A DNA stretch of 64,000 nucleotides from Clostridium ganghwense (GCF_026735165.1 NZ_JAPQES010000007.1:124001-188000); one strand, 5' to 3'. Counted from the first letter of the stretch, positions 34,156-43,079 are shown. Made by a program: numbers and translations. The notes: generated by a model from the letters alone, not told the origin.

Positions 34156-34992
34156 ATAGAAACAAAAGTATGTACTAAATGTGGTGAAAAATTATCATTA
34201 GATATGTTCTATAAACGTAAGGCTAGCAAAGATGGATATAGCTATATATGCAAAGAATGTAATAAAGAGGTTATGAAAAAATATAGAAAAGAAAACAAAG
34301 ATAAAATTTCTGAATATAACAAAAAATACAAAGTACAAAACAAGGAAGAAGTAGCCAAAAGCTGGCAAGAATACTATAAAAACAATAAAAATAAAATAAA
34401 TGAACATAAAAGACGACAATATCAAGAAAACAAAGAGTGTTATAGTGCTTATAAAAAGCAACAGTATAAAAACAATAAAGAACGTTATGCTGAATATAGT
34501 AAAAAATATTATCAAAAAAATAGAGATAAATTAATTGAGTATTCAAAACAATACTGTAAAGAAAATAAAGATAAAGTATATGAAACTCAAAAACGACGTC
34601 GCAAAAACAACAGAAAAAAGATTAATGAAATACACAGGGAATGGTGTAGAAATAATCCTGAAAAAATTAGAATTAGAGGACAACGAAGAAGAGCAAGAAA
34701 AAAAGAGTTATTAGCCACTTTAAATGATAAACAATGGGAACAAATAAAACGATATTTCAACAATCGCTGTGCATACTGTGGTAAAGAAGCACCACTAACA
34801 CAAGAACATTTCATACCATTAAGTAAAGGTGGAGAATACACAATAAACAATATAATACCATCTTGTACAAGCTGTAATTGTAGTAAAAAAGATAGAGACT
34901 TCTTTGAATGGTATCCTAAATACCATTATTACAGTAAAAAAAGAGAAAAATTTATATTAGAATATTTAGGCTACCACAAAGAAAGTAAGTAG
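34156..34992 (+). CDS. HNH endonuclease with Asn/Lys repeat region and ATA start
   Basis: 278 residues. The N-terminal zinc finger (CTKCGE ... CKECNKE) leads into about 120 residues of a short Tyr/Lys/Asn repeat (units like KENKDKISEY), then an HNH domain: CAYCG ... TQEHFIPLSKGG ... NIIPSCTSCNCSK. Typical of free-standing phage or homing-type nucleases. The frame begins at ATA 34156, 9 nt after AAGGAG; homologues usually begin with the same residues (xETKVCTKCG), which supports this start. Confidence 0.75.
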   Translation: METKVCTKCGEKLSLDMFYKRKASKDGYSYICKECNKEVMKKYRKENKDKISEYNKKYKVQNKEEVAKSWQEYYKNNKNKINEHKRRQYQENKECYSAYKKQQYKNNKERYAEYSKKYYQKNRDKLIEYSKQYCKENKDKVYETQKRRRKNNRKKINEIHREWCRNNPEKIRIRGQRRRARKKELLATLNDKQWEQIKRYFNNRCAYCGKEAPLTQEHFIPLSKGGEYTINNIIPSCTSCNCSKKDRDFFEWYPKYHYYSKKREKFILEYLGYHKESK

Positions 34993-35064
34993 CAATTTAA
35001 AATAACAAACAAATATAAAAAATTATATAAACGTCAAGAAGATATATAGGGAGGTAATAAATAA

Positions 35065-35295
35065 ATGAGTCCTGAGGTAGCGAAGTTAGCAAATAGAGCA
35101 ATAATAGACTACTTGGCAGGCAATAAGAAAGAATTTGAAAGGTTAGTAAGTAAAGCAATGAAGTTAAATAAAAGAGTCAAATTATTTGATTGTAAATATA
35201 AGATGAACGGTAAATGGATACCAGCAAAGATTAATTGGGATACTGGAGAAATCATAGTAGATGGACAAGTTATCAGGAGGTGTAATGTTTGTTAG
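35065..35295 (+). CDS. Unknown small protein
   Basis: 76 residues, basic; ends in RRCNVC. ATG with GGGAGGTAAT upstream. Ends over the ribosome site of the next gene. Confidence 0.6.
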   Translation: MSPEVAKLANRAIIDYLAGNKKEFERLVSKAMKLNKRVKLFDCKYKMNGKWIPAKINWDTGEIIVDGQVIRRCNVC

Positions 35296-35447
35296 AAATA
35301 ACAGCTGGAGCAATAGCACTTGGAATTGTAATAATATCAGTATTTGCTATAGATATAGTTGCATTAGTTTCATCAAGGAAGATAAGTGATAAAGAATATG
35401 AGAAATTAGAAAGGCCTGATTTAATAAGGATGGACAAGGAGGAATAA
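35289..35447 (+). CDS. Small membrane protein
   Basis: 52 residues: one membrane span (about 5-27) and a charged tail. TTG start with AGGAGGTG 7 nt upstream. Confidence 0.55.
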   Translation: MLEITAGAIALGIVIISVFAIDIVALVSSRKISDKEYEKLERPDLIRMDKEE

Positions 35448-35451
35448 CAGC

Positions 35452-35961
35452 ATGATAGATAAAGAAATATTTAGAAAAACTGAAAAGAAGCTATATAACT
35501 ACTTTAGGAAAGATAAAAAGATAGGGAGTTTAAATCATAAGATAGAAATATTAAATAAACAAATTGATGATATAGAAAAAAGGTTAAAAAACATAAACAT
35601 TACTATACCTGAAGAGTCAAGATCAATAACATATGAAGAAAGAGTTCAAACAAGTTCAGATGGGATAAGTTATGCAGAAAGAACAGCCATAAGAATAACT
35701 GATAATCTACTGAAAGAACAATTTAGAAAATTTGAAGAAATTACACAACTTGAAGAAGAACTAAGAGATATAGAAGCAGATAATATAATAATCGAAGATA
35801 ACATAAATGATTTAAGTGAAGAAGATAAACATTTCCTAAAACTAAAATATAGCGAAGGCAAAAAAGATTGGCAAGTAGGAAAAGAATTAGGAATGTCTCA
35901 ATCTACTGCTACTAGATCAAGACAAAGATTAATAGAAAATGTAGTTGAATGGGAAGAGTAG
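35452..35961 (+). CDS. ArpU/RinA-like late transcription regulator
   Basis: 169 residues. Coiled-coil first half and a sigma-region-4-like helix-turn-helix at the end (DKHFLKLKYSEGKKDWQVG ... MSQSTATRSRQRL). Its place before the packaging genes fits the late activator ArpU/RinA of Firmicute phages. Confidence 0.8.
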   Translation: MIDKEIFRKTEKKLYNYFRKDKKIGSLNHKIEILNKQIDDIEKRLKNINITIPEESRSITYEERVQTSSDGISYAERTAIRITDNLLKEQFRKFEEITQLEEELRDIEADNIIIEDNINDLSEEDKHFLKLKYSEGKKDWQVGKELGMSQSTATRSRQRLIENVVEWEE

Positions 35962-36341
35962 TTAGAAAGATGAATTAAAAGTGCATTAAATTTGAATAAC
36001 AGATGTAAGAAAAAAATGATAAAATGGTAGCATAAATAAATAGGATTTATATTTATTATCCCCCAAAAGCACTAGCAACAGACTTTATAGCTGTTAGCTG
36101 GTGTTTTTGTTATAAAAAATACTTGAAGTGACAATAATTCTTAATGATTTAAATTTATTAAGATAGGAGAATAATAAGTATTTTTAAACTTAGCATTTAA
36201 GCTTAAGGAAAAAAATGGTTGAATGTATAGCTAGAGAGATGAATATTATTTGCAATGTGAAAATATATTACTATTGGTTGATAATATAGGTAAAAACATA
36301 TTATTTGAATAAAAGTATTTATATATAGAAAGGAGTAAAAA
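35962..36341. other. Late control spacer with terminator
   Basis: No gene. A strong hairpin terminator lies at 36065-36108; the rest is AT-rich, a likely place for a late promoter recognised by the sigma or ArpU-like protein, but no consensus is known to me. Confidence 0.5.
36065..36108 (+). terminator. Terminator, copy 1 of a repeated type
   Basis: AGCACTAGCAACAG / CTGTTAGCTGGTGTT with T run. The same hairpin recurs at 36897-36946 after the next gene, with loop ACTTTATAG unchanged. Confidence 0.75.
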
Positions 36342-36854
36342 ATGAGTTTAACTGTTACAATTAAACCAAAAGTAATTAAATTTTCAACTCAACAACTTGA
36401 GCAATGGAAAGAAGAACATGATGAAAGTTCATATGGGTTTGGTGAATCTATAGTTGGAAATTATTTAAAATCGCAGGGATATAGTGTTCATCAGCAGTAT
36501 AATATTTGTGGAGGAAACAAATTAGGGAAATATCCTGAAGGAGAAGAAATTATCCGTAAATATTTTGGTGAAGAACGTTTTTGGGAAGCTAGAAAATTAT
36601 TTGAGGTATTTTATCCATTTAGAGATCCAAAGAGACATCCTTTTGAAGAACCTGATTTGTTAGTATATAAACCTGATCCTGAAGAAATGCGCCTTGTAGA
36701 GGTAAAAAGACTAGATACTAGAGATAAACTAAGAAAAGGACAAGTTAAAGGCTTAGTATTATTTGCTGTTCTTCTTAATATACCTATAGATGTATATATA
36801 GCAGTTCCACAAGGGAAAGAGTATAGTGGAGAAGATATAGTTTGGGAATTTTAG
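36342..36854 (+). CDS. PD-(D/E)XK-like nuclease-fold protein
   Basis: 170 residues. EEPDLLVYKP ... MRLVEVKRLDTRDKLRKGQVKGLVLFA fits the active-site pattern D ... ExK of restriction-like or VRR-NUC-type nucleases, followed by a helix with K and Q. AGAAAGGAG start site. Flanked by two copies of the same terminator, so it is an independent accessory gene, perhaps a defence nuclease. Confidence 0.7.
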   Translation: MSLTVTIKPKVIKFSTQQLEQWKEEHDESSYGFGESIVGNYLKSQGYSVHQQYNICGGNKLGKYPEGEEIIRKYFGEERFWEARKLFEVFYPFRDPKRHPFEEPDLLVYKPDPEEMRLVEVKRLDTRDKLRKGQVKGLVLFAVLLNIPIDVYIAVPQGKEYSGEDIVWEF

Positions 36855-36896
36855 TGAATTTGAATTAATAGATTAATACGTAAAATGTTAAATATC

Positions 36897-36946
36897 CCAA
36901 AAGCACTAGCAACAGACTTTATAGCTGTTAGTTGGTGCTATTTTAT
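36897..36946 (+). terminator. Terminator, copy 2 of the repeated type
   Basis: Near-identical to 36065-36108: AGCACTAGCAACAG / CTGTTAGTTGGTGCT. Confidence 0.75.
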
Positions 36947-36989
36947 TATGCATTTTGAAGGAATTTAAGGAAAAATGTAGAATAAAATA
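36938..36989 (+). promoter_or_regulatory. Repeated accessory promoter, copy 1
   Basis: TTTGAA (36954-36959), 18-bp spacer and TAGAAT (36978-36983). About 50 bp match the copy at 38691-38742 almost exactly. Drives the MazG-HNH pair. Confidence 0.65.
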
Positions 36990-37061
36990 ATAAGACTTAA
37001 GTTATAATAAATACACTTATATAGGTCATATAAATTGTGCATTTCAAGGAGAATTAATATT

Positions 37062-37415
37062 ATGGAAAATGTTATTGAAGAATTAACTAAAAAAATAATT
37101 CAATTTAGAGATAATAGAGATTGGAAGCAGTTTCATAATCCAAAAGATTTAGCTATATCTTTGGGGATAGAGGCTGGAGAATTATTAGAATGTTTTCAAT
37201 GGAAAACTAATGAGGAAATTAAAGAATTGCTGCAAAGTGAAAAAAAGATAAAAGTTCAAGAAGAAATAGCAGATGTAGCAATGTACCTATTATTCTTATG
37301 CAATGAAACTAACATAAATTTAGAAGAAGCAATATTAGATAAGATAAAGAAGAATGAAGAAAAGTATCCTGTAAGTAAAAGTAAGGGAAATGCTAAAAAA
37401 TATAATGAATTATAG
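37062..37415 (+). CDS. MazG-like nucleotide pyrophosphohydrolase
   Basis: 117 residues, all-alpha MazG/dCTPase type: SLGIEAGELLECFQW and the metal motif EEIADVAMYLLFL. Such enzymes hydrolyse NTPs or dNTPs to monophosphates. ATG 37062 with AAGGAG. It is followed after 15 bp by an HNH protein, forming a two-gene unit. Confidence 0.9.
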   Translation: MENVIEELTKKIIQFRDNRDWKQFHNPKDLAISLGIEAGELLECFQWKTNEEIKELLQSEKKIKVQEEIADVAMYLLFLCNETNINLEEAILDKIKKNEEKYPVSKSKGNAKKYNEL

Positions 37416-37430
37416 CTAGGGGGAAATTCA

Positions 37431-38498
37431 ATGATTAACAATACTTTACACTTATTTGTTAAGTTTCATGAAGAAGGCAGTGGGGAATTTAAAGGAAGAA
37501 AAACAATGCAAGAACATTTAAATGTCCTTAATGAAAAAAGAAAAGTTGTTTGGGGACATTTTACATCTAATCCTACTAAGAAAGGATTATGGAATGAGAG
37601 AGTAAAAATTATTCATGAACAAATGAAATCAGGAGAAGATGCATTTGTTTTTTTCTGTGATAGAGAGAATGGATTATTGTATGTTGGAAAATATATTGAT
37701 TCTTATAAAAGAGCTGAAGTAGAACGTAATCATCCAATTGTAGAATACATACCTGAATATTATCATCATAAAGTAGGTACTGCAAAAGAGTATATAGAAG
37801 GTGAACTAAGAAGTTATGCATATATTGAGCTTTATAAAATAACAAAAATAGATATGGATATTGCTGAAGATATATATCTTTATAGTAAAGCTAAAGATGG
37901 TAAAAGACAAAAGGTATTAGATAATAAAAGTATGTCATCTATTATGTATGTTAATATTGATGATAATTTATATAACGAATTAAAAAAAGAATTAAAAGAT
38001 ACAATAGCGATGAATGTATCAGTAAAAGAATTACAAGCTATTGAGGAAATAGAATATCAAAACCAAATTGAAAATATTGATATTGGTGAAAAAGTAGAAA
38101 TTGAGGATAAATCCGAAAAAAAACCTGAGGCTAAAACAGTTGGTAATAATAAGAAATGGCCAAGATCTGCTAAAAAGGCTAAAAATGCTATAGTTTATGT
38201 TGATTATACTTGTGAAATAGATAGTAGTCACAAATATTTTATTTGTGATAGAACTAAAAAGAATTATGTTGAAGCACATCATCTTATTCCAATGGAATTT
38301 CAACATGAGTTTGATGTAAGTTTAGATGTTGAAGCTAATATTGTAAGTCTCTGTCCAGTATGTCATAAGAAATTACATCATTCAACATTTGAACAAAAGA
38401 AACAACTTTTAAAAGAAATATATAACCAGAGAAAAGAAAGATTACAGAAATGTGATATAGAAATTAGCTTAAAGCAATTATATTCGTATTATAAATAA
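37431..38498 (+). CDS. HNH endonuclease, possibly modification-dependent
   Basis: 355 residues. The C-terminal third is an HNH domain: CEIDSSHKYFICD ... YVEAHHLIPM ... NIVSLCPVCHKKLHH, the style of type IV restriction enzymes such as ScoMcrA. The N-terminal half has VVWGHFT and FVFFCDRENGLLYVGKYI, which may be an EVE/PUA-like base-reading fold. A charged linker (about 200-245) joins them. Paired with the MazG-like gene. A role cutting modified invading DNA is inferred. Confidence 0.75.
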   Translation: MINNTLHLFVKFHEEGSGEFKGRKTMQEHLNVLNEKRKVVWGHFTSNPTKKGLWNERVKIIHEQMKSGEDAFVFFCDRENGLLYVGKYIDSYKRAEVERNHPIVEYIPEYYHHKVGTAKEYIEGELRSYAYIELYKITKIDMDIAEDIYLYSKAKDGKRQKVLDNKSMSSIMYVNIDDNLYNELKKELKDTIAMNVSVKELQAIEEIEYQNQIENIDIGEKVEIEDKSEKKPEAKTVGNNKKWPRSAKKAKNAIVYVDYTCEIDSSHKYFICDRTKKNYVEAHHLIPMEFQHEFDVSLDVEANIVSLCPVCHKKLHHSTFEQKKQLLKEIYNQRKERLQKCDIEISLKQLYSYYK

Positions 38499-38651
38499 CG
38501 TGAAGGAAAAATGACGTATATATGACGGATTTTAGGTATAACTTTATATTACAACAGTAGTATGAAAAATTTCTAAGAAGGTAGAATCTTCTAAGTAATA
38601 TATTATTGTACCCAATAAAGAAAATTAAAAATATACAATACAATAATTATC

Positions 38652-38702
38652 TCCAGAACACTAGTTACAAATCTTAATTTGTTAATTAGTGTTATTTTAT
38701 TT
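38652..38702 (+). terminator. Terminator
   Basis: AACACTAGTTA / TTAATTAGTGTT stem and T-rich tail after the HNH gene; related to the hairpins at 36065 and 36897. Confidence 0.65.
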
Positions 38703-38742
38703 TACATTTTGAAGGAATTTAAGGAATAATGTAGAATAAAAT
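38691..38742 (+). promoter_or_regulatory. Repeated accessory promoter, copy 2
   Basis: TTTGAA (38708-38713), 18 bp, TAGAAT (38732-38737), within about 50 bp shared with 36938-36989. Drives the membrane protein gene 38766. Confidence 0.65.
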
Positions 38743-38765
38743 ATGTTTTGTGGAGGTGATTTAAA

Positions 38766-39848
38766 GTGTTTATTTTAAGTGCAAATAGTGTAATTAATGT
38801 GGTTGCTTCAAATTCAAACTATAAATTAAGTGATGTCTACAATATTGTAAACAGTATATTTCCTGTAGGAATTTTTTTAGTAACTACTATATACTTAATA
38901 TTAGGTATAAAAAATGAATTAGTTAATGAAAACTTTAATTTTGGTGTTAGCAATAAAACAAAAAAGACATTATATATGCTATATATTACAATATTGTTAT
39001 TAGCTTGCTTTATTGGGTGGGTATGTGTTTGTTTTATAGAGTATGTATTTTCAATAAATTTATCTAACGTGATCCCAATAATAAGCTATATATATATATT
39101 AGTATTATGCATAAGAACTAAAAGTGTATTACGTAAAACTAATAAAGCAGAAAAAATTATTAATATTTTGATAAAAAATAAAAAGAATATAAATTTGAAT
39201 GAAATGTATATCTTACTAATAATCTCAGGAGGAATGTTAGGTATAATTTTGTATAAAAGTTCGTCAGGTGAAAATTTGCTGAAATATTTATGGTTAGCTC
39301 TATGTATTACATTTGTTACATTTACAATAGTTGCTTTCTTTTCATTTCAAGGTAACATAGCTAATATAAAAAAGGTTAATCTAATAAACAAAAACGATGA
39401 AGAAATTGCTAAAGGTAAAATTTTCAAAGTAGTTGATGATTTTATAGTACTTATTAAATATAATGGGGATGTAGAATATATTAATAAAAGTGAAATTAAA
39501 AAAATTATATATAATCAATATCAATATAAAAATGAAAATAATTATGTGTATAGTAATTATACTTTAAAAAAATTAGAAGAATTCAAAGATGACTTAAATA
39601 AAAGAAAAACTTATTTTGAAAAACAGTACAATGAATTACTTTCTCGAAGAAGGGATTTGGAAATGGAAATTAATATGTTGGGAAGTTTAAATGTAAATAA
39701 TTATAAAGGAATTATTATTGAAGATTACGAAAAAACATTACAAGAATTTAGAAAAATTCAAGATAGAAAAATAGAAATATATGAAATAATTGAAAAAGTA
39801 GATAAAGAAATACAAGATAAAAAGCAAAAAAAGATATTTATATCTTAA
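38766..39848 (+). CDS. Multi-span membrane protein with cytoplasmic coiled coil
   Basis: 360 residues: membrane spans near 28-50, 72-95, 98-118, 148-165 and 173-195, then a beta-like segment and a coiled coil (about 275-355). GTG start with GGAGGTGATT upstream. No family recognised. An accessory gene with its own promoter and terminator. Confidence 0.7.
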   Translation: MFILSANSVINVVASNSNYKLSDVYNIVNSIFPVGIFLVTTIYLILGIKNELVNENFNFGVSNKTKKTLYMLYITILLLACFIGWVCVCFIEYVFSINLSNVIPIISYIYILVLCIRTKSVLRKTNKAEKIINILIKNKKNINLNEMYILLIISGGMLGIILYKSSSGENLLKYLWLALCITFVTFTIVAFFSFQGNIANIKKVNLINKNDEEIAKGKIFKVVDDFIVLIKYNGDVEYINKSEIKKIIYNQYQYKNENNYVYSNYTLKKLEEFKDDLNKRKTYFEKQYNELLSRRRDLEMEINMLGSLNVNNYKGIIIEDYEKTLQEFRKIQDRKIEIYEIIEKVDKEIQDKKQKKIFIS

Positions 39849-39867
39849 AAGTTAATAATACATATTT

Positions 39868-39918
39868 AGAGAACCTAGGATCAGTTAATTTGGAACTGAT
39901 TCAGCAATAGGTTCTTTT
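39868..39918 (+). terminator. Terminator
   Basis: AGAACCTA / TAGGTTCT outer stem with inner GATCAGTT / AACTGATT stem and a T run, after the membrane protein gene. Confidence 0.8.
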
Positions 39919-39946
39919 TTATTTTAAATTTAAAGGAGTGAGAGGT

Positions 39947-40129
39947 GTGAATATAGGACAAATACTTAAAGAGAAGCAACCAGAAGCATATAGAGAGTTG
40001 AATAAGATAAAAAAACAAAGTAGGAGAGGTAGCTATAAAGAGCACCTCTCTTTTAATGATTATAAGCAGATTATGGAAGAAGGACGTATTTACAAAAGAA
40101 GAAGAGGAGTTTTAAGGCAAGTAAAGTAA
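39947..40129 (+). CDS. Small basic protein, unknown
   Basis: 60 residues, rich in Lys, Arg and Gln. GTG 39947 with AAAGGAG 8 nt upstream. Not recognised. Confidence 0.55.
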   Translation: MNIGQILKEKQPEAYRELNKIKKQSRRGSYKEHLSFNDYKQIMEEGRIYKRRRGVLRQVK

Positions 40130-40152
40130 GATTTTAGCAAGGGATAGGATTT

Positions 40153-40195
40153 ATTTACATACTTATAATTATGTAAACTAAATTTTAAATGTAAA
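40153..40195. repeat. Palindromic repeat, copy 2 of 3
   Basis: TTTACATACTTATAATTATG then TAAACTAAA...GTAAAC. It shares about 80 bp of looser similarity with copy 3 (CTGAAC...ACTCTCGAAATA). Confidence 0.6.
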
Positions 40196-40413
40196 CCTGA
40201 ACCAAACTCTCGAAATAACCTAGAACATATAAATTCGCTTTGAAATATCACTAAATTTTTATTTAGAACAATTTTTTATAAGGATATAAAAACTTAATAA
40301 TCTTCCAAAACAAACTTATATATCAGAGCTTTTATAAAAAAATGAGACAAAAATATATAAGGGGAAGATAAAAGAGATCATAGGAAAAAGTTAAATATAT
40401 GAGCAAATCAAAT

Positions 40414-40440
40414 AAGGCGTGGAGACACGTTCTTTTTTAT
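40414..40440 (+). terminator. Terminator
   Basis: AAGGCGTG-GAGA-CACGTTCTT followed by T5; similar to the one at 48921. Confidence 0.65.
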
Positions 40441-40574
40441 ACAAAAAAATAAAAATTAATGAATATGCTTTGGCAAAAAGGGAATTATTACAAATAAGGG
40501 CTTGTACACAAAAGGAATTTACAGGATAAATACCTGCCCTCCTTTTATTTAAGATAATGGGGGGAAAGAATAAC

Positions 40575-41081
40575 ATGCGAACTGTAAAAATTAATGATGC
40601 AAAAGTAAGAGTATTTCAAAAGAAGGAATTAATAGAGAAGTTAAATTTTACAGAAGATGAAGCAAAATTTATAATGAAGTATCAAAAGACATTTCCAGAA
40701 TTATTACAAGATGGAGTAGATGGTTTTGTAATTGATGTTGAAAATCTTTGGGAGCAATTAGATAAACCAAATGGACAATTTAGCAAATGGGCTAATAAAA
40801 GAATAAAAGAAGTATTCAAGAATGGCTTAGAATGGGGTTTTAGCCAGATTAGGATAAAAGATGGTAGACCAAAACAAGTAATAAAATTAACTTTAGAAAC
40901 TGCAAAGCATGTGGCTATGTCTACAGGTTTAGACGGTAATTCAAGTAAAAAAGTTAAAGAAAAAGGTAAGCTAGTTAGAAGTTACTTTATATTAATGGAG
41001 AAAGCACTAAGAAATTATGAATATTGGACAATGGTAAGAGAACCTCAAAAGAAGGATTCAAACAATTATGTAAGGCTTTAG
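40575..41081 (+). pseudogene. AntA/AntB-type antirepressor, first frame of a split gene
   Basis: 168 residues with the AntA/AntB domain (FPELLQDGVDGFVIDVENLWEQL ... KWANKRIKEVF). AntA-type proteins counter phage repressors. After VREPQKK the frame runs to an early stop, while the continuation (EGFKQLCKALDSQY) lies in the -1 frame at 41024-41392. One missing base near 41046-41052, or a -1 ribosomal shift, would join them. ATG with GGGGGAAAG upstream. Confidence 0.75.
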
Positions 41082-41392
41082 ATAGTCAATATAGTTTAAC
41101 TCATGAAGGAAAAGAAACCCCTAAATATATATATTCAAATGAATCAGATATGTTAAATAGAGCTTCACTAGGATATCCAGCTAAGAAGGTGCAACAATTA
41201 TTAGAAACTAAAGATAAACAAACAAGGGAACATTTTGATACTGAAATAAATAAATCATTAAGTGAACTTCAAACAATGGATATAGGTTTAATCATGGCAG
41301 CCTTAGATTATAATGCTAGAAAAACAACTATAAAAAACATATGTAATACTAAATATAAAAATATACAAATGATAGTTAAAGAAACAGCATAA
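41024..41392 (+). pseudogene. Antirepressor, second frame of the split gene
   Basis: Carries the C-terminal half expected of the antirepressor: IYSNESDMLNRASLGYPAKKV ... TREHFDTEINKSLSELQTMDIGLI. The in-frame TTG at 41024 has no ribosome site, so separate translation is unlikely. Confidence 0.65.
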
Positions 41393-41414
41393 AAATAAAA
41401 AAAGTTTAAGAAGA

Positions 41415-41438
41415 GAGAGCTAATAAAAGCTCTTTTTT
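41415..41438 (+). terminator. Terminator
   Basis: AGAGCT / AGCTCT stem with T6 after the antirepressor. Confidence 0.75.
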
Positions 41439-41456
41439 AATGCAAATAGAGAGATA

Positions 41457-41499
41457 TTTACATAGTTTTAATTATGTAAAGTAAAATTTAAATGTAAAC
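41457..41499. repeat. Palindromic repeat, copy 3 of 3
   Basis: TTTACATAGTTTTAATTATG, identical over 23 bp to the host copy at 152, then GTAAAC. A hairpin AAAAGATTG / CAATCTTTT (about 41579-41611) follows. Confidence 0.6.
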
Positions 41500-41688
41500 T
41501 TGAATCATACTCTTGAAATACCAAAAACATATATGATTTTTTAAAACACAACCAATTTTTTATTTTAAACAAATTATAAAAGATTGGCAATACCTTAAAT
41601 CAATCTTTTATTTATTAATTTTAGTATTTTGATAAAAAATAGAAATTAAGAGAAACTAGAAGTTATTGCATAGAAAGGAGGTAATAAG

Positions 41689-42000
41689 ATGAAATACGAT
41701 AAAGATAAATTTGTTGAGATATTAAAAATACTACAGAAAAATTTAATAAGTACTATAGATTTTAGTGAAATTAGCGCTTTGGAAACTAACCCATCAACTC
41801 AGGTAGTTGGATTCAACAGTAAAAATAATAATAAGGTTGGAATGATAGTTGTTGGTGAAAATAATGATAAAATTGTTATTGAAGTAATTGTTGATGACGA
41901 AAAGGATAAAAGTAAAGGAACTCCAGTAGTAGAAATGGAAGATTTTAATATTACAGTTCTTAATGAATTAATAGAATGGTTGAAAAATTACTGTAAATAG
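41689..42000 (+). CDS. Unknown accessory protein
   Basis: 103 residues; beta-rich centre (VGMIVVGENNDKIVIEVIVDDE). ATG with GAAAGGAGG. A single-gene unit after palindromic repeat copy 3. Confidence 0.6.
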   Translation: MKYDKDKFVEILKILQKNLISTIDFSEISALETNPSTQVVGFNSKNNNKVGMIVVGENNDKIVIEVIVDDEKDKSKGTPVVEMEDFNITVLNELIEWLKNYCK

Positions 42001-42229
42001 AAAAAGTATAAGTATATCTTTAGCTCTATTAAATAATAAGTAAGCATAATATTATAATGCATGCATTCATTACAAAAGCTATTGTCCATATACAAAGGTT
42101 AGATATATGTACAAAAGAATATATTACAGGGATAGGTACAATCTATCCCTGTAAATAAATTTAAACTAGTTACTAAAAAAGAGGAAAATATACCTTAATA
42201 TAGAAGTTATTATTAAGGGGGTGAAGAAT

Positions 42230-42604
42230 ATGAGTACAAGTTTTAAAGAAGACATAAAATTAATAAATAAAATAGATATTGAAAAGCTTAAGCAATTAAA
42301 AGACATCATAGATAAATCCCAAAAGTACATATGTAGAGGTGAAGTCAATATAATCAGTAACAATAATGAAGTTTTAGTTCAAACACACTATGAATATTTT
42401 AATATTTATTTTTCAGAGAAAACAATCATGATAACAAGATGCAATCCAGAAAAAGAGATTGATACATTAGATCATACGAATATTAGTGTTGATAAAATAA
42501 CTGATTATGAAATCAACTCTACATCTTTAACTCTAAATGGAGAATTAGATGAAAATTTTAAAATACAAATATTAATAGTATTCAAAAATAAAAAACAGTT
42601 ATAA
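42230..42604 (+). CDS. Unknown accessory protein
   Basis: 124 residues; helical start, then beta strands. ATG 42230 with AAGGGGGTG 7 nt upstream; GTG at 42221 lies within that site. Not recognised. Confidence 0.6.
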   Translation: MSTSFKEDIKLINKIDIEKLKQLKDIIDKSQKYICRGEVNIISNNNEVLVQTHYEYFNIYFSEKTIMITRCNPEKEIDTLDHTNISVDKITDYEINSTSLTLNGELDENFKIQILIVFKNKKQL

Positions 42605-42747
42605 AATAAAAAAATATACATAATTAATTATGAGAATAGATGAAAATGTAAAACTAATAAAAATTATGCGAAATTTATAATTTCCTTAAAAATAAGTAGG
42701 AAATCTACTTTTAGCATAGAAAATATTACATAAAGGAGGAATAGTAT

Positions 42748-43056
42748 ATGTCTAAGATAAGTGATATAAAGAAAGTTGATGCAATTCCACATGATTGCAG
42801 GGAACAATTATCAACATGTGTTTTTTGTGGTGATAAAATTAATAATGGAGGATGTTGGTCTGCCAAAATGCCTATAGGTGTTTGTAAAAGTTGTTCAAAT
42901 CAATTAGTTGATTTATTAATTGATACGTTAGAGGACACTATGCATTTTGAGGAACTTTCAATTGAAGAGAGATTAAAATATTTAAATAGTATTTGTGAAA
43001 ATAGGTTATTAAAAAAAGAAACTATAAAAAGAAAAAATTTAAAGAATAATTATTAA
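42748..43056 (+). CDS. Small zinc-finger protein, unknown
   Basis: 102 residues with CVFC ... CKSC (24 residues apart), then a helical tail. AAAGGAGG start site. Followed by a terminator. Confidence 0.65.
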   Translation: MSKISDIKKVDAIPHDCREQLSTCVFCGDKINNGGCWSAKMPIGVCKSCSNQLVDLLIDTLEDTMHFEELSIEERLKYLNSICENRLLKKETIKRKNLKNNY

Positions 43057-43079
43057 GAGCTCACATGAGTTCTTTTTTA
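43054..43079 (+). terminator. Terminator
   Basis: AAGAGCTCACATGAGTTCTT with T6. Confidence 0.7.

Larger units (their letters stand above)
40130..40574. other. Spacer before the antirepressor gene
   Basis: Holds the palindromic repeat copy 2 (40153-40195) and a terminator (40414-40440). No gene supported. Confidence 0.5.

Noticed and set aside
34198-34546. Phe-rich leftward frames opposite the HNH gene.
   Set aside because: Shadow translation of the Lys/Asn/Tyr repeat; no start signals.
36065-36946. Repeated hairpins as ends of an insertion sequence around 36342-36854.
   Set aside because: They are direct copies, not inverted ends, each with a U run after a gene; no transposase is present.
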